DNA from: Leeuwenhoekiella parthenopeia
GTDB taxonomy: Bacteria; Bacteroidota; Bacteroidia; Flavobacteriales; Flavobacteriaceae
DNA: 64,000 nucleotides
Reading direction: 5' to 3'
Assembly (NCBI RefSeq): GCF_020782115.1
Contig: NZ_JAJGMW010000016.1
Location: 49,137 to 113,136, forward strand
Positions 18,516 to 26,160 of this stretch are shown here, piece by piece. The position numbers were made by a program, and so were the translations under genes. Numbering within the stretch: position 1 is the first letter of the stretch; every line of letters begins with the position of its first letter. The notes under the pieces were generated by a model. It did no database searches, was not told the origin of the DNA, and worked only from the letters and a program-made list of their open reading frames with translations.

Positions 18516-18651
18516 TAAACTCGTAAAATACACCCATCAAAAGACTACGGCATAAAGCCCATGCTGCACTCTACGCTTATTTATTCCGTTTCCTTTTGAG
18601 CTGTGATTTTAGCTTACGTTTGGGTACTGCTCAAATATTGTTTAATCAAAA
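18516..18651 (+). repeat. 136-bp leader repeat, copy B (upstream of small ORF and DUF932 gene)
   Basis: Second copy of the leader at 16466-16601, with the same length and about 87 percent identity by hand count. It ends 9 bp before the ATG of a 53-codon ORF that precedes the DUF932 gene. Divergence is concentrated in an internal stretch (about bases 45-60) while the ends are almost identical. Confidence 0.75.
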
Positions 18652-18660
18652 TATATAATT

Positions 18661-18822
18661 ATGAAACGAGTATTTAAAAAATCTAAAATTTCGCCACAAG
18701 AGGTTGAAATACATTATCAATCGAGTAAAGAAAATTACTACATCGAAGGCGCGGAAAGCCACTTGGCTTATTACAGAGAAAAAAATCCAATCTATTATGC
18801 GGTGTTATTACAAAATGTTTAA
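18661..18822 (+). CDS. Small hypothetical ICE protein (53 residues)
   Basis: An ATG-started 53-codon frame ending in TAA, placed directly behind leader copy B and 17 bp before the DUF932 gene. The product is basic at the start and tyrosine-rich (KENYYIEG, AYYREKNPIYYAV), with no known domain I recognise. Placement between a leader and a conserved ICE gene with normal spacing suggests that it is expressed. Its function is unknown. Confidence 0.55.
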   Translation: MKRVFKKSKISPQEVEIHYQSSKENYYIEGAESHLAYYREKNPIYYAVLLQNV

Positions 18823-18839
18823 TCTAAAATTCAAAAGCT

Positions 18840-19676
18840 ATGTATTTACAAAATTTGCAACAGGATGAAATCTTTTTTCCATCAGAAATGAAATCCTTAA
18901 AGAGTCTGACCCAGATGGAATCTCGCAGAGGACTTGAAAATGCCATTATCTCAAATGGAAAAATTGTCAACGTGGTATCGAACAGTTACGGGCACATTCC
19001 GAATCAATTGTTCTTCAGGAAAGCTGAGGAAATGCTGACCGATGCCCAACTGAACTTCCACAAACGTACCATCAACAAGAATGACAGGTCGTTCATTACC
19101 GATTTTATCATCGACGACAAAAGTCAGTTTACGGTCAAAAACGATAAGGATTTGATACTGCCGATGCTTCGGTTTAAAAACTCGTATGACGGTAGTGAAA
19201 AGACCTCTGGTCATTTTGGATTTTATAGAGAAGTGTGCTCAAACGGTCTGCACGTTTCACAAGCAGAAATCGAGTTTTCGATTAAGCACAGTAAGAACAA
19301 TACACATCTTATAATGCCAAGGCTGAACAATCTTTTCGATAAATTTCTGGACAATGAGTTCTACACCATTACCAAGAAATTTGATAAGATGAAGGAATTT
19401 AAAATCATCGACACACAAGAGTTTGTAAAAGCCATTCTCGATAAAACAAAACTCTTTAGATACGAGTGTAGCGACAAGAATAGTGACCCTTCAAAAAAGT
19501 CTCGTGAGGTTATCGAAATTTTAAATTATGAAGCCTTGTTGCTTAATGAAGAACCGAATCTTTGGCTGGGTTACAATGCATTCAATTCTGTACTTCATAA
19601 TGTAATAAAGAAAAGCTTCGGCCAACAAGAACGGTTGGATAAAAAGCTGTTTGATGAAGTCTATGCTATGGCATAA
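18840..19676 (+). CDS. DUF932 domain-containing protein
   Basis: A 278-residue protein of the DUF932 family (phage/plasmid-like protein), common on plasmids, phages and Bacteroidetes ICEs. The family-like core is visible around LRFKNSYDGSEKTSGHFGFYREVCSNGL (about residues 98-127), where the F-R-x-x-C-x-N-G pattern is typical. The biochemical role of DUF932 is not established. It lies downstream of the duplicated leader and a 53-residue ORF, probably in one transcript. Confidence 0.8.
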   Translation: MYLQNLQQDEIFFPSEMKSLKSLTQMESRRGLENAIISNGKIVNVVSNSYGHIPNQLFFRKAEEMLTDAQLNFHKRTINKNDRSFITDFIIDDKSQFTVKNDKDLILPMLRFKNSYDGSEKTSGHFGFYREVCSNGLHVSQAEIEFSIKHSKNNTHLIMPRLNNLFDKFLDNEFYTITKKFDKMKEFKIIDTQEFVKAILDKTKLFRYECSDKNSDPSKKSREVIEILNYEALLLNEEPNLWLGYNAFNSVLHNVIKKSFGQQERLDKKLFDEVYAMA

Positions 19677-20444
19677 ATTAAATAAAGGTTTGTCCAGTAC
19701 CTTAAACTGGATGACTAAATATATCATAAGCATTTACTTCCAATCCACTCAGCACATTCCCCTACATTCCACGCTTACCTGCCGAAAAAAGCAGGCAACC
19801 ACTTCATTCCGGGAAAAGAGCTTCACTACAAATATCTTGGACACAATCCCCAATTTCAGCTTTCCATTCCGTTAACCCTTCCCGCTGCTCTGGGAAGGGA
19901 CACTACATTCCTGAGCCAAAATTGTGAATTAAGTCCGCTTTTCGTCGGAAAGCCATCACTTCGGTTTCCTTAACAGGATTTTCGGCGCGGTCTTCTTGAG
20001 CCTTCCCTCGAAAATCCCTAAAAACCAAACCGCTGTCTTACACATTTTAAGGGGTTTATAATGGATAAAGCCTTTGTTGTTTTTCGGGTCGTCGAAAAAC
20101 AGGCAGTGCATAACCAATTCTACATTAAACCCAGCCACTCATTTCGCTTAACTGTCGGTACGCTCAAATCGTAACCGGATTTAAAAGAATTGCTAATGCC
20201 CTTATGGAACTTGTCAAGACCGTAGCAAGTTTTAGTGAAAAATAAGGTATCTACTTCCTTGAAATTCCAAGGAATTTACTACGTCGCAAACACACCTGAT
20301 TTATTCCCTAAAAGTCTTGACAAAACCCACTCTATCCATTGTGCTATGCACGAAAGAAAAGAACAAACACCCCTTAAAATTTTATCTGAATTGAAAAGGG
20401 AAATATTAATCAAGCCTGTAAAGGGCATTTAAAACCATTTAGTT
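19677..20444. other. 768-bp region without a convincing gene, with two hairpins
   Basis: The stretch between the DUF932 gene and ssb holds a hairpin CCTGC / GCAGG (19778-19795) and a perfect 8-bp dyad CCCTTCCC / GGGAAGGG with an 8-nt loop (19876-19899). A GTG-started 65-codon frame at 20235-20432 could be a small gene, but it has no recognisable domain and weak codon character. The composition is unlike the flanking coding sequence, so a non-coding RNA, a decayed gene or a replication/transfer site are all possible. Confidence 0.45.
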
Positions 20445-20789
20445 ATGAGTACTATTAGAAATCACGTACAGTTAATCGGAAATGTTGGTCAAGAGCCGAC
20501 CATTACGAACCTTGAAAGCGGTAAAAAAGTAGCTCGCTTCTCACTCGCTACAAACGAGTATTACAAAGACAGCAAAGGCGAAAAGCAAACGGACACCAAC
20601 TGGCATACCGTTGTGGCTTGGGGCAAGACCGCTGAAATCGTTGAGAAATATGTTGAAAAAGGCAAGGAAGTAGGGATTACGGGAAAATTAAAGACCCGAA
20701 CCTACACCACGGACGATGGAAATCAACGCTATGTTACCGAAGTGGTAGCCGATGAAATCCTATTACTTGGAAGCAAAAACGACAAGTAA
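20445..20789 (+). CDS. ssb: Single-stranded DNA-binding protein
   Basis: A 114-residue OB-fold protein. The N-terminus (NHVQLIGNVGQEPTI), the segment WHTVVAWGKTAEIVEKYVEKGKEV and the strand pattern are those of bacterial SSB. It lacks the long acidic C-terminal tail of chromosomal SSB, which normally recruits partner proteins, as is common for short element-encoded SSBs. It likely protects transferred single-stranded DNA during conjugation. An intrinsic terminator follows. Confidence 0.93.
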   Translation: MSTIRNHVQLIGNVGQEPTITNLESGKKVARFSLATNEYYKDSKGEKQTDTNWHTVVAWGKTAEIVEKYVEKGKEVGITGKLKTRTYTTDDGNQRYVTEVVADEILLLGSKNDK

Positions 20790-20799
20790 TCTTAAAATG

Positions 20800-20839
20800 A
20801 AAGAGGGCGTTCCTCTCGAAAGTTGCGCCCTCTTTTTTT
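20800..20839 (+). terminator. Terminator of ssb
   Basis: Perfect 10-bp stem AAAGAGGGCG / CGCCCTCTTT followed by a T run, 11 bp after the ssb stop codon. Confidence 0.9.
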
Positions 20840-20869
20840 CATTATCCATTAATTAAAATTAAGATAACA

Positions 20870-21250
20870 ATGAAAGCACAAGTTAACGAAATCAAAGAAG
20901 GATTACAACATTTTCACGGAACGGAAATGTTCTATTCCTTACCTCTAATAAGAACCAGATTTACCGACGGATTGAAATATCTATCGGAAGTTGCCGAATG
21001 TTTTTGGCTCATTACGGATGCTTCCGTAATTGCAAAAAGTCTGATGAACCGAAGCGAATTTATCACAATCGACTTTAAACGATTACCCGAAGAAAAACAG
21101 GATTATTCGGGTTACGAAGCCGAGATAATTTACAGCGATGGCAACGATAATATTTTGGAAAAACACGGCTATCGTGCCACCGATTTTCCACTCGATGAAC
21201 TGCGGTTGTTTTTTGTAAATGATACGCTGATGTTACCAAGCGAATATTAA
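20870..21250 (+). CDS. DUF6876-like ICE protein
   Basis: A 126-residue protein with the opening LQHFHGTEMFYSLPL, followed by a conserved core around KYLSEVAECFWLITDA. I associate this pattern with DUF6876, a small family of unknown function found in Bacteroidetes mobile elements. No catalytic motif is evident. It starts 30 bp after the ssb terminator and precedes another small ICE gene by 11 bp, so the two probably form a short transcript ended by the hairpin at 21481. Confidence 0.6.
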   Translation: MKAQVNEIKEGLQHFHGTEMFYSLPLIRTRFTDGLKYLSEVAECFWLITDASVIAKSLMNRSEFITIDFKRLPEEKQDYSGYEAEIIYSDGNDNILEKHGYRATDFPLDELRLFFVNDTLMLPSEY

Positions 21251-21261
21251 AATCTTCAGCT

Positions 21262-21459
21262 ATGGTATATCTCAATTTTACAGACTTGAGCGAGGAAGCT
21301 CAAAACCGACTTTTGGAAACTTCCAAAGAAGATGTGAAACGAAAATTTGGGGATAGCATTCGCAAATACGTAAAGGATAATTATGGCTGTTTTGAAACGA
21401 TAATTGAAGAGGAAGCACTTCGGAATTTATATTCTTACACCTATGTATTTAACATATGA
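21262..21459 (+). CDS. Small hypothetical ICE protein (65 residues)
   Basis: A 65-codon ATG frame 11 bp after the DUF6876-like gene and 21 bp before a strong terminator. The product is charged and helical, with no domain I recognise. Operon position and a clean terminator immediately downstream support it as a real gene. Confidence 0.55.
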   Translation: MVYLNFTDLSEEAQNRLLETSKEDVKRKFGDSIRKYVKDNYGCFETIIEEEALRNLYSYTYVFNI

Positions 21460-21480
21460 AATTTTGAAACAATAAGGCAA

Positions 21481-21508
21481 ACGCCTCTGAATTTTCAGAG
21501 GTGTTTTT
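21481..21508 (+). terminator. Terminator of the DUF6876 operon
   Basis: Stem ACGCCTCTGA / TCAGAGGTGT (one G-T pair) with a 4-nt loop and a terminal T run. Confidence 0.88.
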
Positions 21509-21559
21509 GTGTGTAATTAAACCTACATCAAGAAAAAATCACTATCTTTATTTCGCTGA

Positions 21560-21860
21560 AATTCAGCATTCAAATTAAAGTAGGGTTATCCACTTTTCGA
21601 CTTTCGCCGATAGCCTTACACATCGAAAAATAACATATCGGAAAATCATTTTCCCTGAAAATGGCAATCGGCTTTTTAGCCGGATTGTATGGATTTTTGT
21701 CACGCTTGCGCGTGACGAAAAGGAATAGCAAGAGGGTAACGGGCTACGCCGCGTTACATATTCCATTTTCGTTTTAATCCATTGAATTTTAATTAGTTAA
21801 AATCAAACAGGATTTAAAAATTTCAGCAATTTGCGTCAAATGGTCTTGAAACACCAGTAA
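21560..21860. other. Candidate origin of transfer (oriT) with clustered hairpins
   Basis: This non-coding stretch lies directly upstream of the mobilisation genes. It contains three successive dyads: a near-perfect CAATCGGCT / AGCCGGATTG stem (21665-21687), a perfect GTCACGC / GCGTGAC stem with a TTGC loop (21699-21716) extended by T/A pairs, and GTAACG / CGTTAC (21736-21757). Clustered inverted repeats immediately 5' of an RHH accessory protein and a relaxase are the usual oriT layout. The nick site cannot be placed from sequence alone. Confidence 0.6.
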
Positions 21861-21904
21861 ACAGGGATGGATTTACGTCAAATCTTTAAAAAAAGCGAAA
21901 GGAA

Positions 21905-22285
21905 ATGGATTCATTCATCACTATCAGGTTCAAACGAAAAACTGCCAAGCGGTTTCAGGAATTTTCAAAAATGCACTTTAAAACGCACACCGAAGCGATG
22001 GAAAACATCCTTGATTTTTTCCTCTATAACGAGATTTCCCCACGAGAAAAATTTGGTCCTACAGGTAGAACCATTGAAGCCAAGCTCTTGAAAAGAATCA
22101 ATGCGGTCATCGCCATAATGCGTGATGTAGAAAAAACCCAAACCAAACCTACGGTCGCAATGTTGCAATCCCTTTTTGTGATAGACGAACCCAACAAAAA
22201 ACCATTGATAGTTGAAAAGAAATATGCCGAAGAAAAGAAAGAAGTGCGCTTTCGCGAAAATCGAAATCTAAAAAACGAACTCTAA
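21905..22285 (+). CDS. BfmA/BtgA-type mobilisation accessory protein
   Basis: A 126-residue basic protein. Its N-terminus (SFITIRFKRKTAKRFQEFSK) resembles a ribbon-helix-helix DNA-binding start, followed by helices and a lysine-rich tail, as in BfmA/BtgA proteins of Bacteroides elements. In those systems it binds oriT and assists the relaxase. It lies 10 bp before the relaxase gene, and the oriT-like hairpins are immediately upstream. The 3' end of the gene contains one of the TTTCGCGAAA palindromes noted elsewhere. Confidence 0.75.
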   Translation: MDSFITIRFKRKTAKRFQEFSKMHFKTHTEAMENILDFFLYNEISPREKFGPTGRTIEAKLLKRINAVIAIMRDVEKTQTKPTVAMLQSLFVIDEPNKKPLIVEKKYAEEKKEVRFRENRNLKNEL

Positions 22286-22295
22286 TATTCAAGCT

Positions 22296-23327
22296 ATGTA
22301 CATCACAATAACACCCCAAAAGATGGGCGGTAATTTTTCCAAAAGTTCTGCAGATTTTGTTGGGTATTTAGAGAAAGAAAATCAAGGTTTGGAACAACAG
22401 GATATGGAACATTTTTTTAATCAATATGGCGATGAGATTTCCGCTGAAGAAGTCATTAAGGAAATCGATGGGAATACTGCAAAATTGGAAAAACACGAAC
22501 CAAGATTCTATTCAATTACCATTAGTCCTTCAAAATATGAATTGCAAAAACTTCAGAATAGTAGTCAAGATTTAAAACGATACACCAGAGAGCTGATGAA
22601 AGATTATGTGGCTTCATTCAATAGGGAAATCAAAGGGCGACCGGTTAACATCGATGATATAAAGTACTACGCAAAAATAGAACATCAACGCACCTTCAAG
22701 GGGACAGATTTTCAGGTAAAAGAGAACCAACCGTATGCCACGAAAATTCTTCAGCTCAAAACGGAAATCCGAAATATCCAAGAAGGAAGAGCTGAAGGAA
22801 ATATTAAAAGGATGAAAAAGGAAATAGCAAAATTGGAACGCCAAGCGCCCCACCAGCAAAATGGAAAACGGATTGTCCAGGGAATGCAAAAAGATGGAAA
22901 CCAAAGCCACATCCATATTATCGTGAGCCGTAAGGATGCGTCTAACAGATTCAGCTTATCACCCGGAAGCAAATACAAAGCATCCGACGTGAAGTTGAAT
23001 GGGCAAACCGTAAAACGAGGATTTGACCGAGACAAGTTTTTTGAAAGTGCAGAAAAAACATTTGATAAGACTTTTGGCTATAAACGAAACTTTGCCGAGA
23101 CCTACAAAGCCAAAAAGACATTCGTCAAAAATCCGAATCTATATTTCGCTGCCTTGATGAAATTGCCAGCTAACGAAAAAGCATTGGCCTTCAAAATGAT
23201 AGCAAAGACCGGATTGCCGATAGTGCCAGATATTCCAGTTAGTCAAACACAGATTGCACTTCGGGTTCTTAAACGTTTAAGACGTGGTGCTGAAATAGCA
23301 ATCAAATCGAGTTCCATTGGAATCTAA
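22296..23327 (+). CDS. Relaxase / mobilisation protein (DUF5712-like, BfmB type)
   Basis: A 343-residue basic protein. The central SHIHIIVSRKD segment (about residues 205-215) carries a histidine pair typical of relaxase metal sites, and the N-terminal MYITITPQKMGG plus the FYSITISPS strand fit the DUF5712 mobilisation family. It would nick one strand at oriT and lead it into the recipient cell. The gene sits between the RHH accessory protein and the VirD4-like coupling protein, 5 bp before the latter, so all three form one mobilisation operon. Confidence 0.78.
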   Translation: MYITITPQKMGGNFSKSSADFVGYLEKENQGLEQQDMEHFFNQYGDEISAEEVIKEIDGNTAKLEKHEPRFYSITISPSKYELQKLQNSSQDLKRYTRELMKDYVASFNREIKGRPVNIDDIKYYAKIEHQRTFKGTDFQVKENQPYATKILQLKTEIRNIQEGRAEGNIKRMKKEIAKLERQAPHQQNGKRIVQGMQKDGNQSHIHIIVSRKDASNRFSLSPGSKYKASDVKLNGQTVKRGFDRDKFFESAEKTFDKTFGYKRNFAETYKAKKTFVKNPNLYFAALMKLPANEKALAFKMIAKTGLPIVPDIPVSQTQIALRVLKRLRRGAEIAIKSSSIGI

Positions 23328-23332
23328 CAATT

Positions 23333-24916
23333 ATGCAAATAGACAATCTCATAATTTCACTTTCAATTATTGGTCTGGCCAGTATCGTTTTCTATGCGAT
23401 GTTTCGGGTAAGTAGGTATGCATTCATCGTTAATTTTCTCGTGCTTGGTGCGATGGTGTTCTATTTGAACGAGGAAAACCGACTGATTCTGATTTCTCTC
23501 TATCTGGGTTGCCCTCTCATATTAATTAACATAGGAATGTATGTGTTCCTTCATAAAACGGACAAGCCGAAAAATGGCGATAGCAAATATCAGGTCAACT
23601 TTCCTACGACCAAGGGCAATTTCAAATTGGATAATATCAAACGGGGTGCATCCATCATCGGTTCTGCCGGAAGTGGAAAGACCGAAAGTGTTGTGTATGG
23701 ATTTCTGAAACACTTTCGGAAAGAAGGGTATTGCGGAATTATCCACGACTATAAGGATTTTGAACTGACCGAAATGGCATATCCACTTTTCAAAGACAGC
23801 GATATCCCTTTTAAGGTCATTTCCTTCGATAAAATCATCCACAGGGTAAATCCTATTGCGCCACGCTATTTAGAGAACGAGGAAAGCGTAAATGAGGTGT
23901 CGAGAGTGCTAATCGAAAATCTTTTAGAGCAAAGGGAAAGTGGCACGACTGGCACAACGAAGTTCTTCAACGATGCTGCGGAAGGTTTGATTGGTGGGTT
24001 GATTTGGAAACTGAAAACCACCTATCCACAATTCTGTACACTTCCTCATTTAATTGCCATTTACCAATATCTGGACACGGATAGCTTAATCCAATTCTTA
24101 GAAACTAATACCACATCAAGGGCAATGGCAGATGCTTTTATAAGCGGCAAGGATTCAGATAGGCAGACCGCAGGCGTTAAAAGTACCTTGGCCAATGCGC
24201 TGAAACGAATTAGCACACAACGCATTTTTATGGCATTATCGGCAGATGAAGTACCGTTAAATGTAAATAGCGAAGATAATCCTGCAATCATTTCCGTAGT
24301 AAACAATCCCAAATTTGAAACATCATATTCGCCTGTTATTGCTACTATTATTCACACCATTACAAAACAAATGAGCGTGCGGAATTCCAAACCATCATTC
24401 TTGCTAATGGAAGAAGCACCGACCATTCGTCTATTAAATATGCACCGTATTCCGGCAACGTTGAGAAGTTACAATATCGCAACTATTTATGTGATGCAAG
24501 ATAAAATCCAGAATGATATGATGTACGGCGATAAAGCAAGCAAAGCTATATTAAGCAATTTATCCTATCAGTTTTTCGGCAAAGTCAACGATCCAGATAC
24601 CGCAAAATATTACGAACGATTTTTTGAAATCATCAAGGATCCTACAAAAAGTATAAGTCGTGGTCATAATCTGGATTTTGATACGCGAATCACGACGGGC
24701 GAAAAGGAAATTCCAAAGATAAGAGCCGATGTGTTTTTCAGGCTAAAGCAGGGCGAGTTTATCACGTATGCCGATGGGAAAGATAAGAAGGTACAATTCA
24801 AATTATCTAACATCAATAGGCAACTACCAAAAGAAACCAAGCAATATTCAAGTGCTGATATGAATGCTAATTTTGAGCGGGTTTATGCTGAAGTGCGGTC
24901 GATATTTAGAAACTGA
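23333..24916 (+). CDS. VirD4/TraG-type conjugative coupling ATPase
   Basis: A 527-residue type IV coupling protein with N-terminal membrane helices (about residues 5-65), Walker A GSAGSGKT (about residue 110), Walker B near SFLLMEEAPTIRL, and the C-terminal TraM/relaxase-docking type region. It brings the relaxase-DNA complex to the secretion channel in the inner membrane. It is co-transcribed with the relaxase. It is distinct from the VirB4-like ATPase (TraG of Bacteroides nomenclature) on the minus strand near 42 kb. Confidence 0.87.
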   Translation: MQIDNLIISLSIIGLASIVFYAMFRVSRYAFIVNFLVLGAMVFYLNEENRLILISLYLGCPLILINIGMYVFLHKTDKPKNGDSKYQVNFPTTKGNFKLDNIKRGASIIGSAGSGKTESVVYGFLKHFRKEGYCGIIHDYKDFELTEMAYPLFKDSDIPFKVISFDKIIHRVNPIAPRYLENEESVNEVSRVLIENLLEQRESGTTGTTKFFNDAAEGLIGGLIWKLKTTYPQFCTLPHLIAIYQYLDTDSLIQFLETNTTSRAMADAFISGKDSDRQTAGVKSTLANALKRISTQRIFMALSADEVPLNVNSEDNPAIISVVNNPKFETSYSPVIATIIHTITKQMSVRNSKPSFLLMEEAPTIRLLNMHRIPATLRSYNIATIYVMQDKIQNDMMYGDKASKAILSNLSYQFFGKVNDPDTAKYYERFFEIIKDPTKSISRGHNLDFDTRITTGEKEIPKIRADVFFRLKQGEFITYADGKDKKVQFKLSNINRQLPKETKQYSSADMNANFERVYAEVRSIFRN

Positions 24917-25011
24917 GTTAATAAAATAATAACCTTTTAAATGTTAAAGAAAACTAAAAAATATTTAGTATAATTATATAAATTCAACGATATTGCAAAG
25001 TTTATTGTTAT
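24917..25011 (+). promoter_or_regulatory. AT-rich upstream region of the cargo operon
   Basis: Ninety-five bases of almost pure A/T sequence between the coupling-protein gene and the first cargo gene. No element fits the TTG-N20-TAnnTTTG pattern well, though the position implies the operon promoter. The abrupt rise in A/T content begins here. Confidence 0.35.
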
Positions 25012-26157
25012 ATGAAGAAAATTTTAGACTTTATTGCCGATGAGACAGATGGGAAAAATTTTAAATCCTATAAGTACTGCTTTGAATCTGTTGAAATCCC
25101 GAAGATAGAATACGAGGATAAAAAAGGTATACAAGTCAAAAAGAAAGGCGAGACGGATAAAAGTCTGACCAAGACAAAATCTTTAAAAGAATTGGCAGAT
25201 AGGCTTGTCAAAAACGGTAAACCTCTTTTTAAATACTTTCTTGATGGTTCCCGTCGTACTTATAAAGTTGATGATATTGCCTATGGCAAAAGACTTTATC
25301 CCGTAATAGCAGGTCAAATAGGTGTAGCAGTTTGTGAAAGACAGGATAGGCATAGTTTTAAATCTGTTAATTTGAAAAATCCTCTGGTTATTTCAATTCC
25401 TGAAAATGCTAATGCCCAAGAAGGAATTGGAAACAGTGGTTTGTTCTTTAATAATTTGATTAAAAAATTGAATGAACAGGATATTCTTCTGAAGCAGAAC
25501 TTGAAATTCAGCAAAATCCTTCCATACAGTAGCAAGACTCTAAAAGAAAATGATAAATATGAAGATAGGGGTGTTGCTAAAATTCAGGATGAGATGATTG
25601 GTTTGGAGCAAAAAGTTGTTTTTGAACTGGTTAGAGCTAAAAAATTAAACGACCAATCCTTTTTAATAAAGGATGGTTCTCTTGAATATATGAAAAGTGG
25701 AGAGGCTAAAGAATTGTCCGTGATAAAAACAAACTATGATTGCGTTGTAGGTGTCTCAAAAGCATTCAATCCCGAAGCCTTATCGAATGATGTTAAAGAC
25801 ATTTCAAGAAGGATTGCAGAATTAAAGTGTTATCATAGAACACCTGCTTTTATGTATCAAACTGAAAGAATTCCTGATGTGAAATTTGCGGTTTGGTATT
25901 TGAGAATTCGTGATACTCTAAGTCCGTTTGACGGGATTCTTAAAATCGAGAAGATTTTAGTTCGCGAAATCCAAGAAGAAGAAGGCTTGGATTCAGATGA
26001 GATAGATTTGATTAGTGCCAATATAATAAATGAAAGAAACCCTGTTTGCTATGGCAAGGATGACCGATGGCAAAAACATCTGTATCCCGTTCATCTTACA
26101 GAGTCGTATATTAAGAGCCAATATCTAAGCGATATACATTTCATAAATTTATTTTAA
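25012..26157 (+). CDS. NurA-like nuclease, first gene of candidate defence operon
   Basis: A 381-residue protein with NurA-type landmarks: LDGSR with D78 near a hydrophobic strand, a following PVIAGQIG segment, IKDGSL with D221, and GVSKAF with K250. In NurA the two aspartates coordinate manganese for nuclease activity. NurA proteins work with HerA, and a HerA-like gene begins 4 bp downstream. The remainder is lysine-rich and diverged. The domain call rests on motif order and partner, so a distant NurA relative is the safest reading. Eight same-strand genes follow with spacings of 4 bp or less. Confidence 0.72.
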   Translation: MKKILDFIADETDGKNFKSYKYCFESVEIPKIEYEDKKGIQVKKKGETDKSLTKTKSLKELADRLVKNGKPLFKYFLDGSRRTYKVDDIAYGKRLYPVIAGQIGVAVCERQDRHSFKSVNLKNPLVISIPENANAQEGIGNSGLFFNNLIKKLNEQDILLKQNLKFSKILPYSSKTLKENDKYEDRGVAKIQDEMIGLEQKVVFELVRAKKLNDQSFLIKDGSLEYMKSGEAKELSVIKTNYDCVVGVSKAFNPEALSNDVKDISRRIAELKCYHRTPAFMYQTERIPDVKFAVWYLRIRDTLSPFDGILKIEKILVREIQEEEGLDSDEIDLISANIINERNPVCYGKDDRWQKHLYPVHLTESYIKSQYLSDIHFINLF

Positions 26158-26160
26158 AAT

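Noticed and set aside
19651..19875. Plus-strand 74-codon frame overlapping the end of the DUF932 gene
   Set aside because: Overlaps the stronger gene and has no domain; the region looks non-coding.
21867..22091. Frame overlapping the BfmA-type gene in another phase
   Set aside because: The overlapping gene has the family pattern and the correct spacing to the relaxase; this frame has neither.
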